Source: Ophioderma brevispina (lineage: Eukaryota > Echinodermata > Ophiuroidea > Amphilepidida > Ophiodermatidae). From it: a stretch of DNA of 64,000 bases. The translations under genes and the position numbers were made by a program. The notes under the pieces were generated by a model that was given only the letters and a program-made list of their open reading frames with translations, ran no database searches and was not told where the DNA came from. Location of the stretch: NCBI GenBank assembly GCA_023653785.1, contig JAMKCH010088373.1, positions 50,204-114,203 of the forward strand. The letters run 5' to 3'. This document shows positions 1 to 11,825 of this stretch, piece after piece (within the stretch, counting starts at the first letter, position 1; each line of letters starts with the position of its first letter).

Positions 1-932
1 TATAAACGTTCAGGATTTTGTTCGCATTCACCCTACAATGTCACAAAACTGTCAGTTTTGACAGTTTAGGGTTTCACTGTTACTACCAGCCATAATCAGT
101 CACTTATTTTCAAATTTGAGTGTCTGATTTTGCTATTAATTGGTAGTGTCGCATCGTATCAACAAATTATTACCATTCTGTGTGAAAACAGACATTAAGA
201 CATTTCAAAGTTCCTAATTCATGAGCAGGGGTTTGTACAGTGTATGCCTATGCCCAAACCATAATCCTAACTGTAACCCAAACTATAACCAGAAACCCAT
301 AGTCCCTAAGCAATAACCACAGCACCACCATTAAGCTAAACCCAATCCCTAAACCTACACCAACCCCAGTGTACCATTACCAAATGTGCTTCATGGAAGA
401 AGCAAGTAGAGGAGTAGCCTTGTTCAAGGCGCTCTACCAACTTCATTCATCGGTTCACACGTCTGATATAATGTCATATATTTAAAGAAGCGGAGCATAC
501 TCCTCCTAAAAACATGGCAAGAATTCACTTTATTAAACACCTAATTTGAGGTCTCCAATTTCACCTGGCCTGAATATGTACCATGCTTCCACCAGAGAGT
601 TCAATAAGTTCAACTCAACTCAGGCAGAGCGCCTTGTACAGTCTGTCAGACTTTGTCTGCATTTTGCAAAAAAATTATAGGAGTTTTGTACAGGGAAGAT
701 TAAAACCACAAAGCAAATGGATCAAGGCTGTCGCTCTGAGTAGCACAACCACTGCACCTGACCACAACAGGTGTTTGTGGTTTCATGTCTAGACTAGTAT
801 GAACCTGGATCCAGCCAGTGTGGACAACAGACCACCAGGCAGTGTACCATTTTTTTTATTTGATTATATAATCTTTCTCTAGACAGGGTAGCCCTAAAAA
901 AACACAATGTTCAAAATAATTGAGAATAAATG
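1..932. other. Gene-free left end with degenerate C-rich tract
   Basis: No exon that I can support. Positions 255-375 form a degenerate run of 'cctaa/ccaaac/taaccc'-type words, reminiscent of decayed telomere-like or simple repeat DNA on the minus-strand-G-rich side. Around 425-450, read on the minus strand, a tRNA A-box-like word (tggtagagcgc) occurs without a recognisable B box, so it is probably a SINE-head fragment. A TTTATT at about 855-860 would read AATAAA on the minus strand, 75 bases past the stop of the candidate terminal exon at 933-1047. Confidence 0.4.
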
Positions 933-1047
933 TTAATCAGTACAGTGTGAAAAAATAACACGTTTGTCGGTTCTTAGCAGACAGCCTTGATCAAGGCTAG
1001 TAGAGGAGGAGAGAGTAGGAGGGGTTGGGTTGATGATGGAGGATGCA
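933..1047 (-). CDS. Candidate terminal coding exon (left minus-strand gene)
   Basis: On the minus strand a pyrimidine-rich run ending in attcag (acceptor at 1048-1049) is followed by an open frame. If entered in phase 2 it runs 37 codons to TAA at 933-935. The start of the reading is Ser/Thr/Pro rich (ASSIINPTPPTLSSS). An AATAAA-like signal lies about 75 bases beyond the stop. The phase fits the donor phase of the candidate exon at 1501-1568 when that exon is read in its first frame. All three frames are open for at least 16 codons, so the frame choice is weak. The sequence CAGgtgaag is also a possible plus-strand donor at 1055-1056. Confidence 0.15.
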
Positions 1048-1139
1048 CTGAATCAGGTGAAGTGGAAGGTGGAGGTTAGGGCAATTGCTGTGAGTGAGGT
1101 AAGTCTGCCCACCCCCGTCCACAGGGACAAAAACAGATT

Positions 1140-1215
1140 TAAAACTTTGGATTTACCAACGGTGGGTTTCGAACCACTGGCACCAGTGTCGACTGCTTTC
1201 ACAATTATTACATGA
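1140..1215 (-). repeat. tRNA-like SINE fragment (B box)
   Basis: Read on the minus strand, 1165-1175 is a near-consensus RNA polymerase III B box (GGTTCGAAACC) embedded in tRNA-like sequence. No complete cloverleaf or A box at proper spacing is evident, so this is taken as a fragment of a tRNA-derived SINE rather than a tRNA gene. Confidence 0.4.
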
Positions 1216-1500
1216 GCTTTCCTTAGAACTTGACCTGAGATGACCTATGACCTTTGAATATGACCTTGACCTCATCAGCTGTTGATGGTGCTCATACTGG
1301 TTGCAATTGGATTATATGTACCTCCTACAATCCTTGCAGGAAACATAAAAATTGCCTGTTTTGGTGAAAAATTGTTTGCAGTTCAGTCACTTACATGGGA
1401 CTTTATTACAACTTCCAATACAAAAATGCAAAAAAATTAACTTCAACTGAAATTGAGGATATTGTTTACATCATGAAGAAATCACAGAAGCTGCACTTAC

Positions 1501-1568
1501 CTCCATCTGCATCCGTCCCATCCCCATGCCGTCTTCCTTGAGAAAGATCGGTAGAGGCTCCTTCCGAC
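1501..1568 (-). CDS. Candidate 68-nt internal exon
   Basis: This has the best splice-site context in the left 10 kb. On the minus strand a long pyrimidine-rich tract with a branch-like region ends in tattatag (acceptor at 1569-1570), and the exon closes with ATGGAG|gtaagt (donor at 1495-1500), a consensus donor. All three frames are open. Frame 3 begins RKEPLPIFLKEDGMGMGRM, reminiscent of the second half of a G-patch domain (G-R-x-E-P-[LI]-x-[VI]-x-x-K-x-D), with a preceding GGT codon if entered in phase 1. Frame 1 (VGRSLYRSFSRK...) is the one compatible with the neighbouring candidate exons 2727-2763 and 933-1047. The exon call is moderately supported; product and frame are not settled. Confidence 0.35.
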
Positions 1569-2726
1569 CTATAATACACAGAGTGGAAAAGAAACCAGAG
1601 GAGATAGTCAAAAGGATCTCTAACTCGGGGTAGCAAAAATGGCCTCAACACAGTTGTTGATCATGCGTCTATAGTCCGGAGGATGTGTAATCTCATTATA
1701 TTGTCAGGGCTTTACTTGTCATGGGGACAAAAATACAGCGGAGGGGAAAAAATCAACTGAAATAACGATAGCCATCAATGAGCAGAAAAAAAACAAACAA
1801 AAACAAATCTTGACATAAATAAAAATGACAAAATGAATAGATGAATCTACACCACACAACACGTGGATTGAGAGACCTCAAATTTGGATGGTACCAGTGT
1901 TTTCTCCCACACACAAACATGCCAATCAGTGTGTGGGGATACTACTGGAGCTCAACAACACTGAGGTATCTTTCTCCACACAACTAGCAGCCAGTGCAAG
2001 AAACCAGCAATGGAGGTGTTATTTCTCTAATTTAAAAATCAGTGTGTCCCATGATAGTAGAAAGAATAGAAACACATAAGGTAAAGAAAAACAAACAAAA
2101 AAGTCAATGATAGTAGCAGCTGATACAACGTACAATAAAAACCAAAACAATTTTTTAAAACTTGTGCGTTAGCCACATCTTTATTTGTTTTACTCTATTT
2201 ATTTATATCAAAAAAAAATGGAGAGATTATTCTAGTGACAAAATAGCATGACGGCAGTATAGAAAGGATAAGTGGCAGAATGGAATTATTGCTTTGAAAA
2301 TCATTTCAAAAATAAAAAACTTATTTGTAATGGACTAGGAAAAAAAATCAACACTGAATGCAAGCACACCACACAACTATGGTCATGAAAACAGCTCTAA
2401 ATATTTGTGTGTGTATTACTATGGAATACCCCATCAACACATGACATAGGGATTAACCATGGGAGTAAATTAAAATTAGGACTGTAATAACACAGCACAA
2501 AGTATATGTGTCAGTAAAAAGGACAACTGCCCGGACCCCATCAGAGGCTGAAGGAGAGCATTCTATTTACAACATATAACTGATGGGTCGGTTTAGAGCA
2601 AAAAAGATGGGAATGGGAGGGGGAGAGTGTGATGTTTAAAAAAAAAATATGAAAGTTTCAATCAGTCAAGCAACAAAGAGAAGAATAACAGAAACAATGT
2701 TTCAGGATGGGAATCTTGTTGTTTAC
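1569..2726. other. Presumed intron or intergenic DNA, nothing recognised
   Basis: AT-rich sequence with short A runs and no repeat pair or convincing exon. A minus-strand acceptor-like site (tctccttcag, exon side beginning near 2544) has no suitable donor after it. Confidence 0.4.
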
Positions 2727-2763
2727 CATCGTGACTTCATCAAGAGGTTTGGCTGCCGAGCGA
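2727..2763 (-). CDS. Candidate 37-nt internal exon
   Basis: On the minus strand a poly-T/C tract (2780-2790) leads to tgtgaag as acceptor, and the exon ends ATG|gtaaac. Two frames are open: RSAAKPLDEVTM (entered in phase 2, leaving phase 0) and ARQPNLLMKSR (phase 1). The first joins in phase with candidate exons 2965-2992 upstream and 1501-1568 downstream. The local base composition is more GC-balanced than the flanks. The exon is short and the acceptor AAG is not ideal, so this is tentative. Confidence 0.22.
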
Positions 2764-2964
2764 CTTCACAAGGAAGTGGAAAAAAAAAGGAATGAGGAAA
2801 ATAGGGCAAAGGTCATTGAAGTGCATAGCAAACTGGGAATTATGGGTATTATGTTACAATGTTAATGAGCCATAAACCTTATTCTACAATTTTATATATA
2901 TACACAAAACCCAATCATGAAGATAGGATAGTTGGTAAAGCTTGAATAACTGAATATGAACTAC

Positions 2965-2992
2965 CTGGAGTGTAAATGGGCTACAGACGATA
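2965..2992 (-). CDS. Candidate 28-nt micro-exon
   Basis: The acceptor on the minus strand is excellent: an almost pure pyrimidine tract ending tattttcttgcag at 2993-3010. The donor CAG|gtagtt at 2959-2964 is acceptable. One frame has a stop; entered in phase 1 it reads SSVAHLHS and leaves phase 2, which fits the next candidate exon (2727-2763). Proteins with such small exons exist, but chance splice-like sites are also common in this AT-rich DNA. Confidence 0.22.
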
Positions 2993-3838
2993 CTGCAAGA
3001 AAATAAAAAGGCAAACTATGCTAGGTGTTTGCCATCCCCTTCTATACCCGATAATGCTCCAATTTTACTTCCCCACAATACCGAGAGAACAGGAACTCAA
3101 ACATCCCAAGCAAAAACATACATTCTACGAATCTGTATCGTAGCAACAATTAAAACAAGAGCTGACAATTGGATTTTTGCTTCTGGCTAGTTTTCAAGAT
3201 AGAATTGAAGATTTTGGTGCTCATTCAATAATACTGTACCTCTGGCTTTAGATGCTCAGGACGATGGCTGGTTATGCTATTGAGGGTACAATAATAAAGG
3301 CACCATACATTTGTAATGAAGGCACAAAAAATATTATGTATTGTTAGTCAAAAGGTGGTGAGCATATCCCAGCTAAATGTAGTTTGGATCATTAGTAATT
3401 CTACTTGTTTCTAAAGTACATGTATTAGTGTCTATATACAAAACATTCAGTGCTAGGAGTGGTAAAATGCTTTCAATTTATTAGGTTGTCAAGGAACAAT
3501 ATATACCATGCAAAAAAATCAAAACAAGAAACTGAAAATAAACTACTGAGGCACACACACACACTCACACCTGTACAGTGGCTGGACGAGTAAGTTACAG
3601 ATAAGACCGTCGTTATGAGTGGTCTGAACTTATGAATGTAACATACGGCATCGCACCAAACTTTATGAGGAAATGTACCATACGTGTGACTGAACAGACT
3701 AGAAATACTAAATGTACGGAGGTGATGTGTTGTTAGTTGTTACAAAAAAAATCCAAATTACTTTGCATGTCTACCATCGCAAGCTGAGGAGTACCAATTA
3801 GAGTATTATGAACAAGTTTCATCTGTAAGAGATCATGT
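2993..3838. other. Unassigned AT-rich DNA
   Basis: No exon or repeat pair recognised. A short interrupted (AC)n run lies at 3551-3570. Confidence 0.4.
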
Positions 3839-4207
3839 TTAAAGACACTATCAGTGATGCATCTGAAAGACTCAAAATATTTGAAATTTGCAGAAATAGC
3901 GTAAAAGTGAAGGACGAGTCTGTAGAAGTCGCTTAACTTATTTTTTTGCAACTGAAAAAAATTACCAAAAAGGAAGAAAATGGCATTTTTGAGAGATGTG
4001 AATCTCCATTCAATTATGTGTTGTAGTAAGTGTCTGCACAGACAATAATGAATAAAATATCAAATTTTGTCCTTAATAGGTTGTTTTTGGTCTTATCATT
4101 TGTAGGGCATGTTAGGATACTTATACTTGTTAGAGATATGCAAATATCTGATTTTTTAAATGATTTTATAATTTTTTGAACTGGCAAATCACTAATAGTG
4201 CCTTTAA
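3839..4207. mobile_element. MITE flanked by TTAA, ~20-bp TIRs
   Basis: The left end TTAA-agacactatcagtgat (3839-3858) is matched by the reverse complement of the right end (4188-4207), with 18 of 20 positions identical. Both ends abut TTAA, the target duplicated by piggyBac-type transposons, so the unit is best read as a non-autonomous TTAA-specific element of about 365 bp without coding capacity. A lone end of the same family lies at 61649-61668. Confidence 0.8.
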
Positions 4208-5703
4208 GACATACCAATAATTTTGCCTACAGGGTACAACAAAATCAGTTCCTTTTTGGTAATGTGCATTTCACTTTTTGCAGTTATGTCCAATTACTAA
4301 AAATGATAAAAGGTGTGTGTGTGTTTTTAAGCCTATATTGGGATTATTTATTATTGAAAATTTTGAACAAAAGTAGGTATTAGCGATTCACACATTTTGT
4401 GACTCCACACCCATAGGATAAACTTTCTGATCAAAATAACTGAATGTTAAAGACAAATCATTAATTCAAAAGGTTGGTCACAAATTATGAAAATATGTAA
4501 TTAAAATAGTTTGAATTTCATATCCTCAAACTTGCCCTTTGTTAATTTAAAAAAAACCAGCAGGTTTTGATTCAAAATATATTGAAATTTTACAATTGAA
4601 TCAACAGAAATGACATTAGACATTGTGATTTGCCATATATTCATTTGCAGCAAATTTGTTAAAATTTCTTGGAGAATAACTAATATCTACTTCATTGTAG
4701 CTTTTGACACCAACTCCCCAGCTTACATCAACCTTTCCAAAACAAGCCCCACGAGACAATAAAATACACCATCCACCTGAGTTGGAACTAGAGTGAGGTC
4801 ATATAAAACACACGTATCCAAGTTTGATACCAACACTGCAAATGATGAGCCAGTAGTACAAATAAGGCTAGTTGAATGAGCAGAAGCGGCCAATTCAGCC
4901 GAGCCAAGTTCTAGCAGCCAATAGCATCCAACCAAGCCATAGATTCTACCTTCAGGCTCTTTGTGAATTAAAAATAGCAATTGTGGCACAAAAAAGAGAA
5001 AAAAAAGGGTAACTTGATGAGGATAAGGGGATGACGTCAGGTGATCAATTAGCGAGTGTTTATGATGCAGGATGGAAATAACGTACCACAGCAGGTATCG
5101 GTTGCACATTTTAAGGATGCATCGCGGATCAATCGTCACCATTAGGGCTGGGAAAATTACTGATTGATTCTGACAGCATGCACACCAAGCTACAGAGACA
5201 ACAAACCATCAGTGCCATGCGATGATAGCTTTCTGGCTTTCATATGCGTGGGTTTTTCAAGTTTTGTCACACAGTGTGAGCCACTAGGCATTTTGCTAAG
5301 CTGAAATGAAAATTTATTCCATTTTTTTCTTTTTTTTGACACATCTTGTTCTGCAAGTTCAAAGATTTTGAAAAAAAATATTGAGAAGTGAATATTTGTG
5401 TTCTTTCAATTTGAATCTGAATCTTAGATCAACACAATATTCCACCTCATAGCAATCCACATGATGAACAGAACCAACATCCTTCTCAGCACAATGGCTT
5501 GTGAAATCAAATATTAACGGGAGAGGAAAATTCAATGCCAGAACCGAGCGCAATATGATTGCAATTTCCAAAGTGCATCACCTCTACATTGTACCATTCA
5601 TGCAAGCAAGGCTTTGTCCAAAGTCCTGCTTCAAAATGCACTGCTTATGTTTTTTTTTTTTTACGTGTCTTCTTCTGATGTTCATACACTGCCTTAATAG
5701 ACT
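4208..5703. other. No supported gene; longest chance ORF on minus strand
   Basis: The stretch holds the longest open frame of the window on the minus strand (4723-5142, 139 codons). It has no good start context, no recognised motif and no flanking splice logic that I can defend, so it is not called. Oligo-T runs occur at 5319-5337 and 5649-5663. Confidence 0.35.
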
Positions 5704-6125
5704 ATTTGCACGATCCCCATAATGCATCTCGTATTGTGCCCATTTCCATCCGGGAACTTGTCCCAGAGTTCATGTTTACAAAATATTCTGTTGTTTGTTT
5801 GCGTCGCCGGACAATGCCTAAAACTACAATACAAAGTACCTTTTCACATGAAGTTAATCTTACAGAAGAATATCAAAGGAACAAAAAACAAGCGAGGCAC
5901 TGATGTTGAAATTTACGACAAAAGGTGGCATTTTCGATCGTGACTGTGCCCTAATTGTCACCTGCCGGACGAATACAATTCAACTGTGCAACGTCACAGA
6001 TAGGTTAAGTTTTCTAGTATTGATATTACGCTCTTAACCGTACGTTTTGAGCCGACTTGAGGCTGGTACAAGTTCCCAGATGGAAATGGGCACAATACAA
6101 GATGCATTATGGGGATCATGCAAAT
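5704..6125. mobile_element. TIR element with ~60-bp terminal inverted repeats
   Basis: Positions 5704-5762 (atttgcacgatccccataat...) are repeated in reverse complement at 6067-6125 with about five mismatches over 59 bases. The 300-bp interior is unrelated on the two sides and encodes nothing recognisable. No clear target-site duplication can be read at the borders. This is typical of a non-autonomous DNA transposon. Confidence 0.85.
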
Positions 6126-7948
6126 CTTCTGTTACCCAGAGGTCATCATGCACATGTCATAAGTCCTGCACACCTACGAGCCTTGCTCAAGACACATACA
6201 GGTACTTGTATGTTATGTACGCTATTAACAATGTAAACTACATATTTGCATTTTAGCATGACATAAAAAACAACATGATGTGAATTGAGAACAAGAATAA
6301 CATGAACTAAAACAGTCTACATGACAGTGAGGGAGAGCAAAGTAAAAATAATAAATCCAAAACTTAATGGAATGACAAAATGTGATCATGATGGTAATAG
6401 AATGTTTGTGCAATGTGTCATTATAAGGTTTAAATTCAAGCATATCAACCAAGCTTTCAAGCAATGTTAATGGGCTGTATCTAGTCTCTTCTCCAAAACA
6501 CTCCTGTACTCAAGGAGCATTTATGGCAGTTTAGTGTCCATTCTCCTCTGCGAGATATTATAATCAGTCTATTTTAATGTTAAGAGGATTTCATTAATTC
6601 AGGATTGCAATTTTAGTCAAACACTTTCTACTAAATACTTTTTCAGAGATTGAATTGCATCTTCACAAATTAAAATTACAATTGTCTTAATTTTTAAAGC
6701 CTGCAGAATTTTGCACCACTGAATAGCGGCCACCTTGGAAAGGTGCGGTTAAGGCGTGTTAAGCGTTTCAAAGTATCTGAAAGGAACTTCAAGCTCTAGA
6801 ATGTGGACTACTGAGAGTGCAAAGTTCCACATAATGTACACTGACATTTGAAAACCTATGTGCAAGAGGAGATTAGAATATTTTGGATTGTTGTTTCAAG
6901 CATGGCAAACACGCAGACACATCAGTGGGGTGCTATAACACTATGGGCCTATTCGGCATCCTGACACTCAGAATCAATTAAGAAAATGTGCATTTTTAAT
7001 TGCCTAATATGACGGTCATGTCAAAAAGGTGCAGTGACATGTATACGACACCTGGATCCCAGCTCATCATGAATGTTTCATTGTTATTATATAGCCATGT
7101 TATTTTCTTTAGCAGTCGATTCGCTCGTTTTTCTTGTCACCATGAATGTCTATGCGCCTGCAATAAGGGTCCGTCTCGAACTGAAATCCAAACGGGATAA
7201 TTTGACAGAGGACGGCAATATTGGCATTGATTTTGACAGTCGCCATGTTTCTGCTAATTGGAGAGCACGAAATGAAAGTACCCTTGCGAAAGACAATCAG
7301 TGACTTAAACATCTTCCACTTTCTATTTCAATTGAATTCCTGCAACCTTTATGTCACAGCCAGTGGATTACCGAGTAGCAAGGTACTTTCTTCAGTTTTT
7401 GCAATAGCTATCTTGCATTGTGTCTGTAATTTTAAATATATTTTCCATCATTTTAACAAATGCCCTGGTTATTTGTTAAATTAACGTATGGTACATACCT
7501 CTCAAATTAACTAAATGTAAGTAGAGTGCAGCAAAAAATAAAAAATAAATCTCACCTCCCCAAGACTTGAACATCATTGGTTAACTGACTAGGAATGTGA
7601 CTATCATGTAACCCATCACATTGGAAAAATAGCACAATTTGATCATAACCAAAGGTTGCCTATGCTTGAACTAGTCCACATGAAGGCAACAGGCTGTGTA
7701 ATTTTTGTCAACAGAATTTTAAGAGAAAATACCAAAACAAACATTCTGAGTCTTAAACTTTGTAGCATCTAACAGCCAATTGATTTCTTAAGAAAATCAC
7801 TGTGAATTTTGTTTATGTTATCTTTGCCAAATTCGTCCAGAAAATCAAAACAACCTTCTTATTTTATGTCAGTCCTGAACATACTCGGGCATTTCAAATG
7901 ATACTTTCAAAGCTCCACTGATAAGGGTAGATCTTGTTGGATGCAAGA
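6126..7948. other. Unassigned; small ORFs only
   Basis: A more GC-balanced patch around 7130-7300 has open frames on both strands (for example plus strand 7073-7303) but no start, splice or motif evidence. Nothing else was recognised. Confidence 0.35.
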
Positions 7949-8035
7949 ACATGGCAATATGACACCAATGTATGTGCAGCAGCACATAAATTGGTGTCAT
8001 ATTGCCATGTGACACCAATGTATGTGCAGCAGCAC
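7949..8035. repeat. 21-bp perfect hairpin plus 25-bp direct repeat
   Basis: acatggcaatatgacaccaat at 7949-7969 is exactly reverse-complemented at 7990-8010. The loop word continues as a 25-bp direct repeat (7961-7985 and 8011-8035: gacaccaatgtatgtgcagc plus agcac). This pattern can arise by template switching during replication or by nested foldback insertion. Confidence 0.9.
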
Positions 8036-8194
8036 TATGCATATCAATCAGAATTGATTCAGTGCCACCTGAAATGCCCCACTGCCCAATTACCAGTTTC
8101 CTTTAAGACACTGTATATGATGACATCACTCCAACACAAATATGCATGCGTACCAAATTCAAGATGGCGACAAATTATCAAGTCTGTCTTTACC

Positions 8195-8529
8195 GCTTCT
8201 ATGAGATTTTGGCCCGAAATTATGGTCCTGGGGATAAGTAATCTGGAGAAATATTCCAAGTCAAATTTTACATGTTCCAGGACAATATGGCAAATATGGT
8301 CCTGGAGCAGTATTTGACTTAGAATATTTCTCCACTGCTCCAGGAGCATATTTGCCATATGCTCCTCTACCATTTATGTATTCAAATATGCTCCAGGAGC
8401 ATATTCAGCATATATTCATTTATGCTCCTGGACCATATTTGACATAGAATTTTCTCCAGATTATTTATGATCCAGGACCACATGGTCCAGATGGTCCTGA
8501 GCAATTTCGGGCCAAAATCTCATAGAAGC
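8195..8529. mobile_element. Self-complementary MITE with internal repeats
   Basis: The ends gcttctatgagattttggcc... (from 8195) and the reverse complement of ...gggccaaaatctcatagaagc (to 8529) match perfectly over 26 bp, and the complementarity continues imperfectly to the centre. The interior repeats the word ctccaggagcata(tt) in both orientations. The flanks tgtctttacc (8185-8194) and tgtcttcacc (8530-8539) form a 10-bp direct repeat with one mismatch, a likely target-site duplication. No coding capacity. Confidence 0.88.
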
Positions 8530-8539
8530 TGTCTTCACC

Positions 8540-10607
8540 TTCTGCCATCAATCTCGACACGGCCCCTCTCTTATTTTTTGTTTCATTTATTTTCCTCTAC
8601 ATTTCTGTAATGCCACAGAGTTGTAGGCACTTGCTTGCTTTCAGGTGGGAAATTTCAGCAGCCATCCAATACTGTTGATATGTACTTATGTTGGCGAGAT
8701 GTCATCACGTCACATATACAGTGTGTTCTGGTGAAGCGGTAATCGGTCAATTGAGTAATCTTCTATTTGACCATTTTTACCACAATGCAATGCAGTTTTT
8801 GCTGGTTTCCCACAAGCTTAGACTCCAGGAACAGGGAGACATTCTTGGGAAACCTGCTAAAAAGCATTGCTGGTTGGTCACTATGGTTTGTTTACCCTCA
8901 ATAAAGGAAGCTCAAACAAAAACGAACCAAACATGGAGAATATAAAATTTAAAACTTTTACGTTCAATTAGCTCAGAGATTGTTTCATTCGATCATTTGT
9001 TATTATGTTTGAAATATCATCAAAGAAAAGTGTTTCAATGTCACCAGACCTGAAAAGTTTTTGCACATAAAAGTCCTAAACTTAAAAATCAAAATCTTTA
9101 ATTTTCAACATAGGCTCTAACCAATAGAACTTAGTGTAAATAAATTGATCAAATTTTTATCATTTCTGAGTACAGACGAGAGTAAAACTGAAAAGAAATG
9201 GGCTTTAGGAATTAATTCTTGTAAAAAAGGTACAAATAGTAGATCTGAGGGGACTAAAATACTTTTCTCTCATGAATTTCTCAAGTCTTAAATTAAAACA
9301 GTCTCTAAGTTAAATGAACACAGTAAAACAGTTCATTTTCAACCCTGCCTGCTTTACACCATAACTTATATGTACCGGACTGATTTTTTTAAAGGCAATT
9401 TAGACTTTCTGGTAGAATTTTTCTATATGATTCATTCTTTGTCATTTTTGTTCTTTTCTAAGAAAAATTGAGCCAAACTGCACAAAAGACAATAACAGTG
9501 AGCTATTCCAAAAGAATTTCACACAGGAATTGAGTGTAAGAAATCCATACAGGGAATATTTAATTCACCTGGAATAGCCATGTTATTCCAGATGTACATC
9601 TATTCCAGATGAATTTGATATAACCTATGGAAGGCACACACGCTCTATTCCAGTAGTACCATCCACAGGGGTACAGAATTCATCTATAATGGCCCATTAT
9701 GCAAGCTCTTGGGTTACACTCATTTTCTATGATAATCATATTGATTATAATTGAATTGTGCTATTTTCTCATATGAACCTTGCATATTTTTTTAATAGAT
9801 CCAACAATCTGTTCTTAACCCATAGTGACATCTTCTTTCAAATGAATTATTAATTATTGTTAAAGCAGGCAGCCCCCAGTGCATGCAAGTCTGGCAAACA
9901 ATACAAATAATCACGCTACATGCAAAAAACACTTTGGCTTCTAGCCATTGCCAAACATTAACTTTGCTACAACAAACTAAAAAAGAACATTCAACTTGTG
10001 AAGGGGGAAGGTTATTCCACTACAGGTTATTTGATGTCATGTTTCCAAAGCCGCATGATGGACGACTAAGTCGATGGTTTTATGTATGCATGTACAGCAA
10101 AGTGCATACAGACACAAAAAAAATGGAAAAAAATGTACTGGCTAAATGAATGAAGCACTACGTTTATTAAATAACAAAAATGTTATATCAAACAAACAGT
10201 CATTCACCAAATATAATAGGCCCATCACCAAAAAATAGACCACATTATTATCCAGCTGAGTAATTTACAAGCATCAGCATACTGGTTTAGTTTGGGAGTT
10301 AGAAATCAAAACGAAAAACTTTTGGTCTAGCTGCCATCAGCCACGGCCAGACCAGACAATGTAGCATGCCTTAAAATCGGTACAAAAAATACAATAGTTC
10401 CGTCATTCAAAAACTTAAATGACTGAAGCTGTTTGTTTTTTGTTCTTGTTTTTTTTTTTTTTTTACATTTTTAGGTTAAAAGACACAACAAGTGGCAAAA
10501 AAAATGGCAGAAAAAATTCAGAAAAATGTGTCTGAAGCAATGTTATATATAATAATATATAGACATGTACTGAGAGGTGCAATTGGGTCAAAGGGCATAT
10601 GGTTTAC
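8540..10607. other. Unassigned AT-rich DNA
   Basis: No exon supported. Short 'attccag' words recur at 9559-9655 in both orientations, giving a weak local foldback. A near-pure T run lies at 10450-10464. Confidence 0.35.
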
Positions 10608-10640
10608 CTCATCCACGGAGTGTTTGGGGTTTCGTCCATT
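10608..10640 (-). CDS. Candidate 33-nt micro-exon
   Basis: On the minus strand a T/C-rich tract ending gactttcag (acceptor at 10641-10642) is followed by 33 bases and a GATGAG|gtaaac donor. In phase 0 the exon reads NGRNPKHSVDE, in phase 2 MDETPNTPWM; the third frame has a stop. Its phase does not fit directly behind the candidate first exon at 12158-12200, so if real it belongs to another transcript or another exon lies between. Confidence 0.18.
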
Positions 10641-11576
10641 CTGAAAGTCAAAAGTGCCGTCATCCAAACAGTTAATGAACGAGGAAACAAAACCAAAAAA
10701 AGGGGGAGAAAAAAAGCGGGAAATATATAGAACAGGACAGGAAACAAACAACATGCAGGATGCATTATGGGAAAAAATATGTAGACAGTAAACACACACA
10801 CGCGCACACACACATACACGCGGGTCAAAATACAATTTCTTGGAGCATACACAAATATGGTGGAAATATAGTCCTAAAGAGCCAATGCATCTGATACTAA
10901 GTGAACTCAATCTGCAACTGGTTTTGCTGTTATGATTTGAAGGAAAAACAAAAGCATTGATATCAAAATTATTGCTATTCTCTAAACCCCCCTGCACCGT
11001 AGTATAAAAGAATCAACACAATAGATTGTTATCAATATCTCTACACCCCCAACTTATAACGGACCTCCTGCTGTTACCATAAAATGCCTACCCTGTGTTT
11101 AATGCTATTTCTATACTATAATTATTTAAATATCACTATGTGTTTGCAGAATTTAGCATGATCTGTTTGGTGAGCATCCTCCAAAGCAATTACTTTACAA
11201 CACACATCACAGATTATTCTCATACGTCATCACATATTATTCTCATTAACATGTTTGCTTTATCTTCAAGCAATGCCGACTTTTAACAATGGTATATACA
11301 CTTTTTGAGAAAAAAATGAATAAAACTGATTTCATTCCCTAGGCTATTCAAATAAATGCACCACAACGATTACCATGAAATATAGAGAAAATCATGGTGT
11401 ATGAATAGTACTGCAAGGTTCTCATCAAACCAAATACTGTTAAAATAACAGAATTGTTGCTTTGTTTTGGGTCAATGATCTGAAGTACCTGTTCAGAGTA
11501 TTTAATCCCTCATCTTGCATTGCCAAAATAATCTATGATTTGTTGATGAGAATGACATCACAGAGTTATTCATAAT
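10641..11576. other. Unassigned DNA with short purine/pyrimidine microsatellites
   Basis: Contains an interrupted (AC)n run at 10791-10820 and otherwise AT-rich sequence without recognised features. Confidence 0.35.
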
Positions 11577-11805
11577 GGTTGGTATTCTGAAAGGGAGACT
11601 AACTTTAGACCTGGGTTTAAACCAGGGTTAGTCCTACAAGAGGGGACCTTTTTTTTTACAACATACTCTAAAAGTGTGCTGTAACGGATGAGAAAATTCC
11701 TCATGGATGGGCTGGAACAGCCCATCCATGAGGAATTTTCTCACCCGTTACATTTAACTTTCACAGTATTTTGAAAGGAAAAAGGTCCCCTCTTGTAGGA
11801 CTAAC
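11577..11805. mobile_element. Palindromic MITE, copy 1, truncated by assembly gap
   Basis: Starts ggttggtattctgaaaggga and is almost identical to the complete copy at 12394-12675. The whole element is one long foldback: the left half is the reverse complement of the right half, meeting at the central cccatccatgaggaattttc stem. The sequence stops at ...gtaggactaac, directly followed by the N block, so the last ~50 bp of the right arm are missing. Confidence 0.92.
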
Positions 11806-11825
11806 NNNNNNNNNNNNNNNNNNNN
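11806..11825. other. Assembly gap (20 N)
   Basis: Exactly 20 N lie inside the right arm of a near-perfect palindrome. Comparison with the intact copy shows that about 50 bases of element, plus an unknown flank, are missing, so the N length looks like a placeholder. Confidence 0.98.

Noticed and set aside
255..375. Telomere-like array (taaccc words)
   Set aside because: Words are too irregular and the tract too short; better described as degenerate C-rich repeat.
4723..5142. 139-codon minus-strand ORF, longest in the window
   Set aside because: No recognisable motif, start context, splice signals or second copy; length is within chance expectation for 64 kb searched in six frames.
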